Shown here in pieces: positions 10,412 to 21,659 of a stretch of DNA of 64,000 bases; position 1 is the first letter of the stretch, and each line of letters starts with the position of its first letter. The notes under the pieces were generated by a model. The model made no database searches and was not told where the DNA came from. It saw only the letters and a program-made list of their open reading frames with translations. The position numbers and the translations under genes were made by a program. This DNA comes from Salisapilia sapeloensis (taxonomy: Eukaryota > Oomycota > Peronosporomycetes > Peronosporales > Salisapiliaceae), in the NCBI GenBank assembly GCA_023334545.1, contig JAADVB010000002.1, positions 1 to 64,000 on the forward strand. The letters are read 5' to 3'.

Positions 10412-12070
10412 TTAGGACCGAAGGTTGTATACGTTGGTCGTCCATCCATCTTGTTTCGGAAGTAGCTCTAAGACCGAATGGAAAGGGATTTCCAACTGTG
10501 GTGAACGTTCAATGGGTTCACCACGAAAGTACGCGTAGAGGACTTGGAGAGTCGAGATGTGAGAGATGATCATGACTGGACCAGTGTGTTGCTCCACGTC
10601 AATGAGAATCGGCTCGAGACGTGTCATCAGATCAAAGTAGGACTCTCCGCCTGGGAAACGCGTTTGCCACGGATCTTTCTTATACGCATCAAAGACATCC
10701 TGTTGTACATGTGAGAGGAGGAACGAGAGCGAGGTAGGTAGGTATACGTACAGGCATTTGCTCTTCCATTTGGGACATGGAGATCCCGTAGCACTCTCCT
10801 TTATCCAGCGGATTCAACGTCGCCATTTGCTCTACAAGACAATTGAGAAGAGAGATAAGACGATAGTAGATGGAAATGTACTTTGGCAGTCAAAAGGTAG
10901 ATATTGTGCTGTCTCGACGGCTCGAGGGAGAGTTGAAGTGAGGATGAGGAGTGGCGTGATAACATCTTCATCGACTAGACTCATGTGTTCCGTGTGCTCT
11001 TGCTTTCGCTCTTGGACAAAGTTGGACAAGTCTTTCGCGAACGTAATGCCGAGGGAACTTAGATGTGCTGATCTAGACGCAATGCACGGGTCCTTGACGA
11101 TCGACGTAAAGTCCTTTCGGACTTCCGTACAGTGTCCAGCACGTACGAGCCAGATAGGTCGAGGCTCAATGTGAAAGCTCATCATGTACGGCAATATGCT
11201 CTTCGCGACGTGTCCGTATCTAGTAGATGATCAATAGAGAAAGAGAGAGAGGATAAGATAAGAGACGTACATGCCCTTGGCGTGGACTTTGGACTGTAGA
11301 TCGAAGAGTTTGATGTAGCTAATGTCTTCATCGTCATCTAGCCCTTCGTACGCAGCTTCATAGTTCTGCATACGTCGTCGCAAGTCGGCCATGGCGTCTT
11401 GGACGTCCATGTGCTGGTAATCTGGGCTGCTTGTGACTTTTTGTAAGATATTCGTATTGATCACAGCTTCATTCGTGCATATACTTTCGACGAAAACGAT
11501 ATTGACAGTGACATGATGGACTTTAGCAAAGGAATGGAAGGATTCTAATAGCCACTGGCGTCGTGCTCGCGTACTGTTGGTCGCATCGAAGATCGCGACG
11601 TCTCCTCCTCGAGGAGCGTTGCTATCACCTTTAATAAACCACTCTTGCAGTCGATCAAACGCAGCATGAGCAAGTTGTTCTCGTTCTTCCTTGGCTTTCG
11701 TGTTCTTCGGATCAAAGAACGAATGATCTTGATGGCCACCACCAGCCATGGCACGACGTAATTGACCAACATTAAAGACCTCACACTTGAGGCCTTTCCA
11801 ATTGACGAATTTACAAAGTTTTTTCGCGATAAAAGACTTGCCTCGAGCAGGTAGTCCGACCATGACTAGTACGAGTTTGTCTGCTGTCGGTGTGAACAAC
11901 TTGCGTTCCGATGACGTACGTTTGTCACGAGATAGACGGGGCTTTAAGGCTGACGCAGAGCCATTGGAAGTCGTGCTACCGTTGCTCGATAAGCTACTAG
12001 CACTTCCATGCGCTTGCATGCCGTTCGTACCGTTCGAAGCCATGGAATGCTCCAAAGTGATGTCGACCAA
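10412..12070 (-). CDS. 6-phosphofructo-2-kinase/fructose-2,6-bisphosphatase-like, phosphatase motif altered
   Basis: Four exons on the minus strand: 12070-11271, 11219-10882, 10831-10752 and 10699-10412; introns are 50-52 bp; 501 residues. The kinase half has the P-loop VMVGLPARGKSFIAKKL (about 71-87), FNVGQLRR and DATNSTRARR. The C-terminal half has the histidine-phosphatase fold: TSTLPRAVETAQYL, LNPLDKG, FPGGESYFDLM and IISHIS. The signature R-H-G-E of the phosphatase is R293-A-G-H here, so the phospho-accepting His is replaced by Ala294. The second-half SH is kept. The kinase half may therefore work alone, making fructose-2,6-bisphosphate. The start could be Met1 (12070) or Met10 (12043). 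It lies head-to-head with the next gene, with possible starts only tens of bases apart. Confidence 0.88.
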
Positions 12071-12907
12071 GCAGAAGGTATCGTCTCAGAAATCGGACGC
12101 CTATACTCAAATCGACTTGGGCAAAATGGTGGTCACGAGACGAAGTCAGCGTATGCAGGGCACGGAGGATGCGCCAGTGGCGTCGAAAGGCATGGAAAAC
12201 AAGGTCGTGATGGACGAAGAGGAGGCTGTAGAGGAGCTGGCAACGAATGCGACTAATGCAATTGAATCGGAGGACGATGAGGCGCCGGAAGCCGTGTCGA
12301 CGTCGACTGCCAAGGAGATGGCGATGGAGCAGATGCGTCACGAGAAGCAAGCTCGAGCGCAGGCGAGTAAAAAGTAGGATGCTTTGGATGGAGTATTTAG
12401 ATGCATTTGCTTATGGATGGTATAATAGGAAGCGTAAGGGTCGATCGAATAAACGTAGTGAAGAGCATGAAGATGCTGGAGAGAGTGAGGACGCTGATCC
12501 GGAAGAGCAGGAGCCAGAGGCGGAAGTTGTGGAGACGCAGGTAGCTACAGATGCAACGGAGGAATTGCCTGAAGACGTCATATCGGCTTTAGCAGCTCGT
12601 GAAGCGTATGTAGTGTATATGCATCCGATCGTATGCCCACGAGTACTCATTCCTTCTCTACAGAAATGACGAGACCGAGGAGGTATCAACGAACGATAAG
12701 CCGAAGAAGATTACAAGCAAGCGTAAGACGCACATTCGACAGTTTGGGAATATCAAAGTCCAGTCGCTCGATACGTTCTCGAGTGATACATCGTCACAAA
12801 AGTTAAGTACTAGTGCAGAAGACTTCTTGTTGCGCATGACAGCTCCGAAACGTCAGCGTATGGACGTGCTCGAAGGTCATCCAGCATACTTTTGCCGCAA
12901 AAGTTAA
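12060..12907 (+). CDS. Charged nuclear-type protein, possibly NOL7/Utp16-like
   Basis: Three exons: 12060-12373, 12429-12605 and 12664-12907; introns are 55 and 58 bp; 244 residues. The first part is acidic (EDDEAPEAV), followed by a basic stretch KKKRKGRSNKR that looks like a nuclear localisation signal. A Glu/Asp-rich middle follows, then a basic C-terminus with FGNIKVQSLDTF and APKRQRMDVL. The order DEAPE-V, Lys-rich helix, LPEDV and a basic tail resembles nucleolar NOL7/Utp16 proteins. That resemblance is weak and from memory. Start alternatives are Met at 12060 (used here), upstream in frame at 12042, or 12126. The first overlaps the 5' end of the PFKFB CDS on the other strand. Confidence 0.6.
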
Positions 12908-12972
12908 TACACTTTCTATAACCATTTCCATCAACCTAGTTTGCTTCTCTACTTGCCTCCATCGATTGCTGT

Positions 12973-15630
12973 CTACTGTGTCTTAGAGTTCTCTTGTGGA
13001 CGGACGTCTGGACGCTCAAGTGTCTTGGAGCAATAGGACGAAAAGACCTTCCAGATACCTGGGACTTTGTACTTGGATGCCGACTGGAGGAACGTCATGA
13101 GTCGATCGCGCGTGATGACACCCATGAGCTTTCCTGAGCGAGTGAGGTAGACGTTGGTGAGCTTGAGCATCCGGAAGAGGTTATCAACTCGTCGCATGGG
13201 TGTCATTTCCATCACTTGGAACGGTGACGGGTCGACCAAGACCGTTAGTCTCGTGCGTGTACAGACGTGGTTGGTGCCCCAGTCCATGATCTTCCCACCA
13301 CGTCGGAAAGCTAGGTGCATCGGTAGCGACAAGAGACCTTTATCCCTATCACTGGACGCTCCCGGCAGCTCATAATCAGGAGACTGCCAGCCACCTCCGT
13401 CCAAGTTCGTACCATAGGAAGGACGTGGACTGGAGGAGTGTATGCCTTCCTCTAGCATATAAGTCGCTGCATTTTCCTTGGAAGTGGATCGTGGTGGATC
13501 CTTATGAAAGCCAAAGGAAGAACCAAGCGTCGCTATCATGTCTGACCTTGAAGATCTAGCAGCTCCACTTTCTGATTCCTTTTGTTTGCTTTTACCTACC
13601 ACGTACTCTACGGCTTGCACGAGTCTAGCTCGAGACACAGTAGCAAGTAGGAATTGGTTCTCGTGACTGTCGACGATTGGAAGGACTTGGGCGTTAGTGT
13701 CTTGAAGAACGTCAAGTGCTTCTTCGTACGTAGAATCTGCACTGAGGACTTTCATGTGATGGATGTCTCGCATCACTTCCCACGCTGGGATGTCATACGC
13801 TGCCTTTGGTAACTTGACTAGACGAGGAAGGTAGTTGGTCGTGATGAGCAGGTCGTAGACGTTGTCAGAGAAGCGGCGGGCAGTAAAGTAGGATGCGAGG
13901 ATAGCTACGGACACGGGGAGGTTGAGTGTATCGTTGTGCGAGATCTCCATGATGATGACCGCCGTGGAGATGGCGTGCGTGACACCAGAGGAGAAGGCAC
14001 CAGCACCGACGATGGCGTACATGAAAGGTCTGTACTGGGTCGAGATCAAGTCAAAGGCTTGGATGGCTTCGCCCACGAGTCGACCAAAGATGCCGCCGAT
14101 GACAAACGTCGGTGTGAAGAGACCGGCAGGAATGGGAAGCGTGACGCTGAGGAGCGTTAAAAGAAATTTTAGAGGTAGATAAGTGATGAGAGACCTCGAT
14201 AGCAATCTACTTTCCTCTTCCTGATGATGATCCGAGTCATCTATTTCAGAAAAGAGGGAGCCGAGGATACTTCGAGGTGAACCGTGATGGATGAACCACG
14301 CAACATCTCCGTAGAACTCGGTGAGGCATGCAAAGAGCGTGATGCCACCGACGAGAAGGAGACGACGGGTCAACTCATTGTGGAAGAGGTCAGATTGGTG
14401 CAAGAACGCCTCACGAGCGTAGACTAGTAACGAAACAAAATAGTTAAAAAGAGCTCCTCCAAGGCCACAGGTGACACCTATAGCGACGAAGACAGCAAAC
14501 TCAGTCAATGTAAAGGACTCTAGATCGCTCGTGACACTCGCGATACCCAAGTTGAGGTCGCCAAAGAGACCGTAGCGAGTGTTAGACGTGACAAAGTTGA
14601 CTAATAGAGCTCCGACGATTGCAGCGAAGAAAGATCTAGGGAGTGTCCGGACGAGGTAAAAGTGCGACGTGACTTCGACGCCGAATAGGACTCCTCCAAA
14701 TGGTGAACCGAACGTAGCGGCAACTCCGGCAGAGCAAGCGCATGCTAGCATTTCTAAACGCTTCGTCTCGTCTTCAAAGATACGAGTGAAGATAGATAAA
14801 TTGGCCATGAGCACATGTGCAAAGCCACAAGCAATCATGATGAACGGTCCCTCTTTACCGATCGACAAGGCTGCAGCATAGGCTAGCAAAAGTCCAACAG
14901 TCTTAACAAGGACACTACGAAGTGTGAGGTAAGTCGACATGTCGACTCCTGATAATGCGACCTTCATAAATGGCAATCCGGATCCGGCAGCTTCTGGGCT
15001 TACAAAGTAGACGAGAGCAGTCGATCCACAGGCACAACAGAGTGCTACGAGAATAAAGTAGACGATATTTATCTCGGAGAGCCAACTATGGAATCGAGCG
15101 ATTTGTACGAGGCCCATGTCCATGATTAACCCAATGACGCCGGAGAAAGATCCGATGGCTAGGAGCAAGAGGGGACTTTGCACGAGCACAAGTAGCGCAT
15201 GTAGACCTTTATATGGCTCGGGAATGTACGTCGAGTGAAAGGAATTGTCTAATTCGACGGATTTGGACCTCGCTCGACGCCTCGCACCTTCATCTCGTTC
15301 ATCTTCCTCCGACAGCGCTCGCAATCGATCGACTTTGCGATCTAAGTACGGGTCCTCAATCCTCGCCATGATGCTGTCCCGACGGGAGAGCGGGGACAGC
15401 GTGTGTCGCCGCAAAGCATGCACTTCCTCTGCATTCTCTTTCTTATCAAGCGAGCTAAGGATTGAATCGACATTCGGCGGCAGGGACATTCGCTTGTGAT
15501 TCCCACGGCTCGTTTCGTCCATCTCTCGTCCAGCGTTAGGACGTGATGTCGAAAAGAGCTTTTGGTAGATGGATGGACTTGTTGGTGGTGTCTCGTTCTC
15601 CGCCATAATATCTCTTCCGTTAGATGACAA
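12973..15630 (-). CDS. CLC-family chloride channel / proton exchanger
   Basis: Single exon, 885 residues. The CLC core follows an acidic/basic N-terminus of about 140 residues. The selectivity segments are GSGLP (near 214), GKEGP with the gating glutamate (near 259), and GLFTPTFVIGGIFGRLVGE (the GxFxP region, near 500). Two CBS domains follow (about 620-680 and 790-860), split by a Ser-rich linker. CLC dimers move chloride across endomembranes or the plasma membrane. The first selectivity motif reads GSGLPF where most eukaryotic members have GSGIPE. Met1 or Met9 (15606) could be the start. It is convergent with the preceding gene (65 bp between stops). Confidence 0.93.
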   Translation of the reverse strand: MSSNGRDIMAENETPPTSPSIYQKLFSTSRPNAGREMDETSRGNHKRMSLPPNVDSILSSLDKKENAEEVHALRRHTLSPLSRRDSIMARIEDPYLDRKVDRLRALSEEDERDEGARRRARSKSVELDNSFHSTYIPEPYKGLHALLVLVQSPLLLLAIGSFSGVIGLIMDMGLVQIARFHSWLSEINIVYFILVALCCACGSTALVYFVSPEAAGSGLPFMKVALSGVDMSTYLTLRSVLVKTVGLLLAYAAALSIGKEGPFIMIACGFAHVLMANLSIFTRIFEDETKRLEMLACACSAGVAATFGSPFGGVLFGVEVTSHFYLVRTLPRSFFAAIVGALLVNFVTSNTRYGLFGDLNLGIASVTSDLESFTLTEFAVFVAIGVTCGLGGALFNYFVSLLVYAREAFLHQSDLFHNELTRRLLLVGGITLFACLTEFYGDVAWFIHHGSPRSILGSLFSEIDDSDHHQEEESRLLSRSLITYLPLKFLLTLLSVTLPIPAGLFTPTFVIGGIFGRLVGEAIQAFDLISTQYRPFMYAIVGAGAFSSGVTHAISTAVIIMEISHNDTLNLPVSVAILASYFTARRFSDNVYDLLITTNYLPRLVKLPKAAYDIPAWEVMRDIHHMKVLSADSTYEEALDVLQDTNAQVLPIVDSHENQFLLATVSRARLVQAVEYVVGKSKQKESESGAARSSRSDMIATLGSSFGFHKDPPRSTSKENAATYMLEEGIHSSSPRPSYGTNLDGGGWQSPDYELPGASSDRDKGLLSLPMHLAFRRGGKIMDWGTNHVCTRTRLTVLVDPSPFQVMEMTPMRRVDNLFRMLKLTNVYLTRSGKLMGVITRDRLMTFLQSASKYKVPGIWKVFSSYCSKTLERPDVRPQENSKTQ

Positions 15631-15697
15631 GGATCGAATGGTAGCACAAGTTCAAGTACCGATGTACTAATAAAGTTTAAAAAGATTCTTTTTATTC

Positions 15698-18600
15698 CTA
15701 CTTGGAGCTACGTTCACTGCGTTCGAGAAGCCGTTTCTCGTAGATATTGTTAATATCTCGGGATGCGCGTGCCTGCTCTTCTTTATCATGCCAAAATCGA
15801 GGTGTCTCAATCACATGGGCAGCTTTACTTGCCTGTCGATTTAGTCCAAACATCTTTTTCGATGATCCGTACTCAAAGGCTGGCCAGCTCTTACGAGGTT
15901 CAGGCATGGCTGAAGACGGCTCGGATGTAATGGAGTGGAAATCTATGTCGCTCGGACGACTAGCAGTGCTAGATCGTCGAGCTTGACCAGATTCGGTCTT
16001 GAGCTGGCGAAGGGAAAAGCGAGGTCCGTGGTGCTGAGAGTACTTGAGTGGCTTGTACTTGAGGTGATCGCCACTACTTGATCGAGATAGGTTCCGGATC
16101 ACGAGATGCGCCTCGTATGAAAGTTTTAGCTCGTGCACTGGATCGTAGATCCGAGCCACACGCTTCGGATCTACGTCGCACGTCATGCCGCGCAGAGGCA
16201 GGTTACTATGGAACGAATCGACTGCCTGTTTAGCTGCTACGTCCGAGTCATACGTCGCAGCTACCTCAGCAGCTTTCTCTTTAATGGAAGGATCCATCAG
16301 CCCTCGGAAGGCATTGGAGAGAACGTCGGGCGAGAGCAAGTCACTCCGCTCGATCGGAGACAGACCGACGTTGGACTCATGCACCGCTTTGCCCCACAGT
16401 CGCTGCGTCACGTTCCCAGGCACAATGCACGTGGGCTTTCCATGCGAGAGACACAAGGACGTGATGGAGAGGTCACCCCAGTGGATGACTGCAGACACGT
16501 ACGGGACGATGTGAGTCATGGGCAACGCTCGACTAATCTCGAGCACACGCTCGCCCGAACGCAGCGGGACATCAATGGAATCTACGAAAGTCTGCAAAAC
16601 CACTACTACTCCAGCCTCACTCGCAGCATCATCCACGACCTTGAGCAGCTTTGCCTGCATCTCACTATCTCTATCGCCTTCCATAAAGGCAAAGAAGACG
16701 ACCTCCATGTCGCTATGTTTCTCAACAAATAACCGTAGACCGTCTTCCACAGCGTCCAACTGTTCTGGCTGGTCCACATGATAGTCGTCCGTCAATGTAT
16801 CTCGCCCGACATACCCAGCCACCGATATTTCGCTTCCCCAGTCCAATGGTTTCGACAGCAGTATCTCGTTCCAGAGAAAAGTATACGGCACCTTCCACTC
16901 GGCCAAGAGGTTCGCGCCGATGCTACGTCCTAGGAGCCCTAGATGGTCTCGCATATCATCGAGCAAGTCCTTTGCCTCTATCCAAATGAGTTTTGAGATG
17001 ATATCGTACGATAAAAAGTGACTAGGAGAGTAGTTGAACAGGTCGATGGTCTCCAAGGAAGACGCCATCGGGTGTGGGAACGCCTGTGTACGTGCGAGTG
17101 GCGTGTGCGCCATGCAGTGAAGAGGCACACCCAGTCGCTCGGCGACGATCGTCTGGCCGAGAAGGAATGGGTGGCTGATGATCGCATCTGCACGGAACGC
17201 TGCACCAGGGTAAAGTGGATCTGCTTCGACGCAGGAAGAGTATAGCGACAGCATGAGTTCCTTGAGCTCTGCTTTCTCCGGATAAGCATCGAAGGATCGA
17301 CGGAGACGATGGTGTCTCATGTGCAGCACATCCTTCTTTTTCATATCGCCCCGATACTTGTCACTGACAAAGCGTAGGAACTTGTCAATAGTCGACGTAC
17401 GTCCTTCCAGCGGGAAGAACTCGAGGCCGACTTGTGTGACACGATCGCGATAAGCACCATTCGTCGCGATACGTACGCGATGTCCATACGCTTGGAGCTT
17501 GAGACCGATGGCAACATACTGCTGGACGTTTTCCACCCAACTTCCAGACGTCATGAGACAAATGTTGAGCTTTGGGATCGATTGAGAAGGCAGAGCGTCG
17601 ATGCGTTCCTTACGTAGCGCATCCTCGTCTTCTGCGATGTCATACAGACGTTCCATCTCGTCTGTACTAAGCGTTGCGTTGTCTGGATTCTCAAACTCTA
17701 CCGATAATTCTCCTCCCGCGAAGTGAGCGCCTCGAACACGCACTTTACTACGTACAAGCTCTGCATCATGGACACTTGGCGAGCTCATTCGTGGCTCGAG
17801 CGTCCAGTCTTCATCGTCACTGGATGCCATGAGCTTCTGAAAGTTATCTTCAATCTCCTTCTTCTCTTCTGCACTTAAATAGACAGCAATTTGATCGGAC
17901 AGATCGACACTCGTGTCGACGTAAATATCTTCATCGGGACTCATCGTCGCTTTATAAGCTGGTGCGTTCCCAGATCCTTCACCACCAAAGACACTGAGCA
18001 CACGGTTCTCCATCAAGACACTTCCTTTCTTCCGCTGATCAGATGATCGACGGTGGTTGTATGCACCCGTCGCGACATGGTCTGTTAGCTGCGCCACGCC
18101 TTGTAGCGGATGGATAAGGATGCTCCCGACAATACCTTTCGCGAGACCGATGGCCGCACCTGCTGCGCCATGTTCACGATACCCTCTCTTAGGCTGCAGC
18201 ACAATGTCCTTGACGCCATCTGCGACTTCATGCAGCAACGCACCAGTGCCGGAACTAAAGCCACTCCAGGCAGTATTCGGTCCACGTGCCGAGTAGTCGA
18301 CAAAGTGGTAGTCGACGACGTCTCGCATAGAGTTTTCGACTCGAGACGTGACGACGTATTCACATGGATCACATAGCTTCATCTTGTCTTTCTTACTCCA
18401 TTTCGTTGCCGCTCGATTACAGTCCAAGTCACAGCGCATGGCATCAAGCGGCAGGTGCTGATAGAACGCATGGACTGCACCTCCTGCACCATCCTCTCGG
18501 TTCATAATCGCACTCAAGTTCTCAGCATTCTGACGTATCTCTGGATCCTTTAGCTGTTCAAACGCGTCTCGAAACTTGTCCTTATTCATCTGCGAGATCG

Positions 18601-20150
18601 GACACGGCTCGACACCGACGCCAGCGTCGACGACGGCACGTCCCCAGAACGGTTGGTCGCCAAAGAAGGGCGTGATGAACGTCGGTTTGCCTGCTAATAG
18701 ACCTGCAGCAGTGGTACCGGCGCCACCGTGGTGGATGACTGCCGAGACACGAGGCATGAGCCAGTCATGGGGACAATTACCGATGATAAGGACATTGTCC
18801 GGTATCTCCATGCCGACCTCATCTGACATGTTGCTCCAACTGGACTGGATGAGCACGCGTACATTCGCTTCATTCGCAGCTTCGATGATCATTTGCGTCG
18901 TTAGCACTGGCTTGTTGATGACCATCGAGCCAAAGCCGATGAAGATAGGACCATCTTCATGGCTGAGGAACTCCTCGAGTTCCGGTGGAGGCGAGTAGTC
19001 CGATGGACCGGACTTGAGCGTGACTGTCCCGATGACGTCGTAGAGTGGACCCCAGTCCTTTGGTTTGGGCACAAGCGCTGGGCTCCACATGAACGAGTGC
19101 GGGATGGCGAGGTCCAGCAGGATATCACGACCGCCATCGCCCTTACGGATCTTGCGCAGACCGAGCGTGTGCTTCCGGAAGTGGTTGACCATACCTTCGA
19201 TGCCTTGCCACATTAGCAAATCGACCATCTTGTAGCTCAAGTAGTTCTTCCGCATGGGTTTCCCTGTGTACGGGAGGTTGGCGAGTGGATGTGGGAAGGC
19301 AGTAGTAGGGACCCATGGCTGTGGGAACATGATGTGGAGAGGGACACCCAGTCGTTCCGCGACATGGATATGTCCGTACGAGACTGGGTTCGAGATAATC
19401 GCGTGGGCATGGAACGGATCTCCTTCAATCCCTTCGCCATGCGCATCTGGATCTGGAGCCGAGACTGCAGGCCACGTGCTATGGAGGATTTCATCGATCA
19501 TCTGCCTATTCCGAGGTACATCCTTTTGCAAGTTTTCCAGCTTGAGTGGAATAATGTGTCCTGAAGAGCGTAGATAGCATTAGTACTAGACATTTAGGAC
19601 GTTTAGAATGGTAAGGTACCTTGTGTTCGGACCATATACTCTGCTAATTCCTTCGGGTCTCCTCCAAGCGGATAGAACTCGATGCCGTAGCCGGTGACGA
19701 ATTCACGATAGTTTGCATGCGTTGCAAGCCGTACACGATGTCCATCGCGTTGCAATCGCTTTGCGACCGCAATGAACGGCTGGACATCCCCTCTCGTACC
19801 CACGACCAGAATGCAAATGTTCATTCTCGGGACACTCTGGTCAAGGAATGTACTCCTATTATTCTGCGTGTCCTTGTACTGTTGTCGAGCTTCCGTCTCT
19901 TTCTGTATCGCCTGTATATCGTACTCGTCATCCGGGTTATCAAACGTCAGGTTAATCCGTCCATTCTGGTCGTAATTGGCCGCCGCTTGACAAATGTCCA
20001 TGGCCTCGGCGGTATTCGCCTCCCCTTTACTATTCTGTCGTATACTCTGCATGGCTCGCTTGAGCTTTTCCTATGCCAAACGTCATGTCTCATTCAGATC
20101 AAGTAGCTATATCACAGATATACTTTGGCTCGAGCTTGTTCTCTCTCCAT
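15698..20150 (-). CDS. Sterol 3-beta-glucosyltransferase-like protein with two GT domains, the second degenerate
   Basis: Three exons on the minus strand: 20150-20124, 20070-19620 and 19560-15698; introns are 53 and 59 bp; 1446 residues. The tiny first exon (MEREQARAK) joins EKLKRAMQ in frame. The first GT domain (about 95-545) opens with ILVVGTRGDVQPF and holds the donor-site motif HHGGAGTTAAGLLAGKPT (near 433) and FFGDQPFWG, the marks of UDP-glucose:sterol glucosyltransferases. A Gly-rich amphipathic segment (about 590-660, LLHEVADGVKDIV, GAAGAAIGLAKGIVGS) resembles the C-terminal helices of VPS13/ATG2 proteins. A second GT-like domain (about 820-1300) begins NICLMTSGSW, but its donor motif has decayed to HWGDLSITSL. 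It has no PH or GRAM domain of its own, but a tandem-PH gene lies just upstream on the same strand. Confidence 0.9.
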
Positions 20151-20428
20151 CCTTCTTGTTCGATGAGCGGGAAGAGTGTAAATGCACCACCTGTTCCTAG
20201 TCTGAAGAGATGATGACAAGAAGACATCATCATATACTATCGGTCATAAGACCGAGGAAAGAAGAGGTAGGTAGATAGAGAGGTAGGTAGAAGTGAAAAG
20301 TAGACGATTGGTTTATTTCATTCCTAGCATCGACATCCGTCGCCATGCATCTTCCTGCTACTGTCTCCAAGTAAAAGAAAAGAATCGAGAGAAAAAAAAG
20401 AAAAGCACGATACGCCACGTAGAGAACG

Positions 20429-21253
20429 TTAGATCCAGACACCATCGTCTTCCTCTTGCTCGTTCGTTGATGTCGGTGTCTGCGTCTCCACTGCCTTGGC
20501 TTTCGCGGCGGCCTTCATCGAAGACTCGCGTTTCATACGAGCACTACCGTAGGAGACGGCAAACTCGAGCGTGAGGAACCACGACATTTTCTCTTCGGCC
20601 GAGTCAAAGCACAGTTTGATCGTCCGACTGCGGTTTAAAGACGCGATGAGACCATACCGCTTGCCGTCCCACTCGTCGACGGAGCGGACGAGGCCGGATA
20701 ATGCTAATTCTCGATCTTCTTCCTTCTCTCTGTCCTCTTCCTCTGCTTCGTAGCAGGAGAAACTGTCATTGTTGATCACGACAAAGTAGCGAGTCCACAC
20801 ATCATCATCTGTGAGGCAGTGCGCCCACCCATCTTTGTATGTTTGTGCTTTCTTCTTCTGCGGTTGCTTGCAGACAGATGAGAGGACGGCGAGCCAAGCA
20901 GCGTACGCGACGTGGGTGTCGGCAATCACGTGCACTTCCTTGCCGTTTGTCAAATGTAGTGTCAGCCCATTGTGATCGGTAGTGGACTTCGAGACGTCAT
21001 GAATTTCGAGGCTTCCACGCGGCGTCCGAGACGTGTCTTCGCTCTCGTAGTACGTCATCGTTCGGCCAGCGAGCGTGAAGAATCGACGCGGCCAGGAACG
21101 CAGCGTCTCCTTCTGCTTTCTCATCCATCCTTGCATCACAATGTCATTGTCATCGGAGCGCCTGGACGAGTCCGTCGAGCTAGATTCTGGGTTGGAGTCC
21201 ATGGAGCGAGAGGAACTGCCGCGCATAATGTCTCGAAAGCTACCTCCGGCCAT
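20429..21253 (-). CDS. Tandem PH-domain protein
   Basis: Single exon, 274 residues. After a Ser/Asp-rich N-terminus, a first PH domain runs about 38-133: MQGWMRKQKE, WPRRFFTLAG, GSLEIHDVSK and the terminal helix AYAAWLAVL with its conserved Trp. A second, shorter PH-like domain runs about 142-238: KDGWAHCLTD, WTRYFVVIN and the helix MSWFLTLEF. PH domains bind phosphoinositides and recruit proteins to membranes. It lies upstream of the sterol glucosyltransferase on the same strand, 278 bp between stop and start. A functional link is inference from fungal sterol GTs, where GRAM/PH and GT domains are fused. Confidence 0.82.
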   Translation of the reverse strand: MAGGSFRDIMRGSSSRSMDSNPESSSTDSSRRSDDNDIVMQGWMRKQKETLRSWPRRFFTLAGRTMTYYESEDTSRTPRGSLEIHDVSKSTTDHNGLTLHLTNGKEVHVIADTHVAYAAWLAVLSSVCKQPQKKKAQTYKDGWAHCLTDDDVWTRYFVVINNDSFSCYEAEEEDREKEEDRELALSGLVRSVDEWDGKRYGLIASLNRSRTIKLCFDSAEEKMSWFLTLEFAVSYGSARMKRESSMKAAAKAKAVETQTPTSTNEQEEDDGVWI

Positions 21254-21254
21254 T

Positions 21255-21643
21255 CTACTGGATCAAGACAATCGACTACGAGAGGCACAGTTGGTATAGC
21301 TGGTAACGCGTCGGTTGTGGAAAGGATGGATGAAATGTACCAACGAGGAAGCCGGTACAAAAAGTCACACACGCACACAAACGAGTTTCTTGTATTCGCA
21401 ACGACGATTGCTTGTCAATGATACAACGACCACAAGAACGCTGGCGTTGGTACGATAAAGTGAGTGAAGGGGGGAAGATGCGATACGACGCCTACTTGAC
21501 GTACCTTATGCGTCAACGAATACAATGCTGCAAGAGCGGAAGAAAGCACGTGCGTTTGTCTCGCCCTGGTCGCTCGCGCGCTGCTCGATTCGACGGCATA
21601 CTCGGTCAAGTACGACGCGTGAACCCAGCGTTTGTACCACTGC
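21255..21643 (-). CDS. Possible spliced gene of unknown function
   Basis: The minus strand holds a coding-like exon ending at about 21484, with peptide EAQQWYKRWVHASYLTEYAVE. It is followed by a good 64-bp intron (GTACGT to GCCAG) and an open exon down to about 21275. Codon choice (TCG, ACG, GTC) matches the genome, and a splice acceptor (CCACAG) sits just before the Glu. I could not find a first exon, and the tail would end close to the PH gene start. The plus strand also has a 140-codon ORF over the same bases. Family unknown. Confidence 0.3.
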
Positions 21644-21659
21644 TGTGCCTCCTGTGGGT

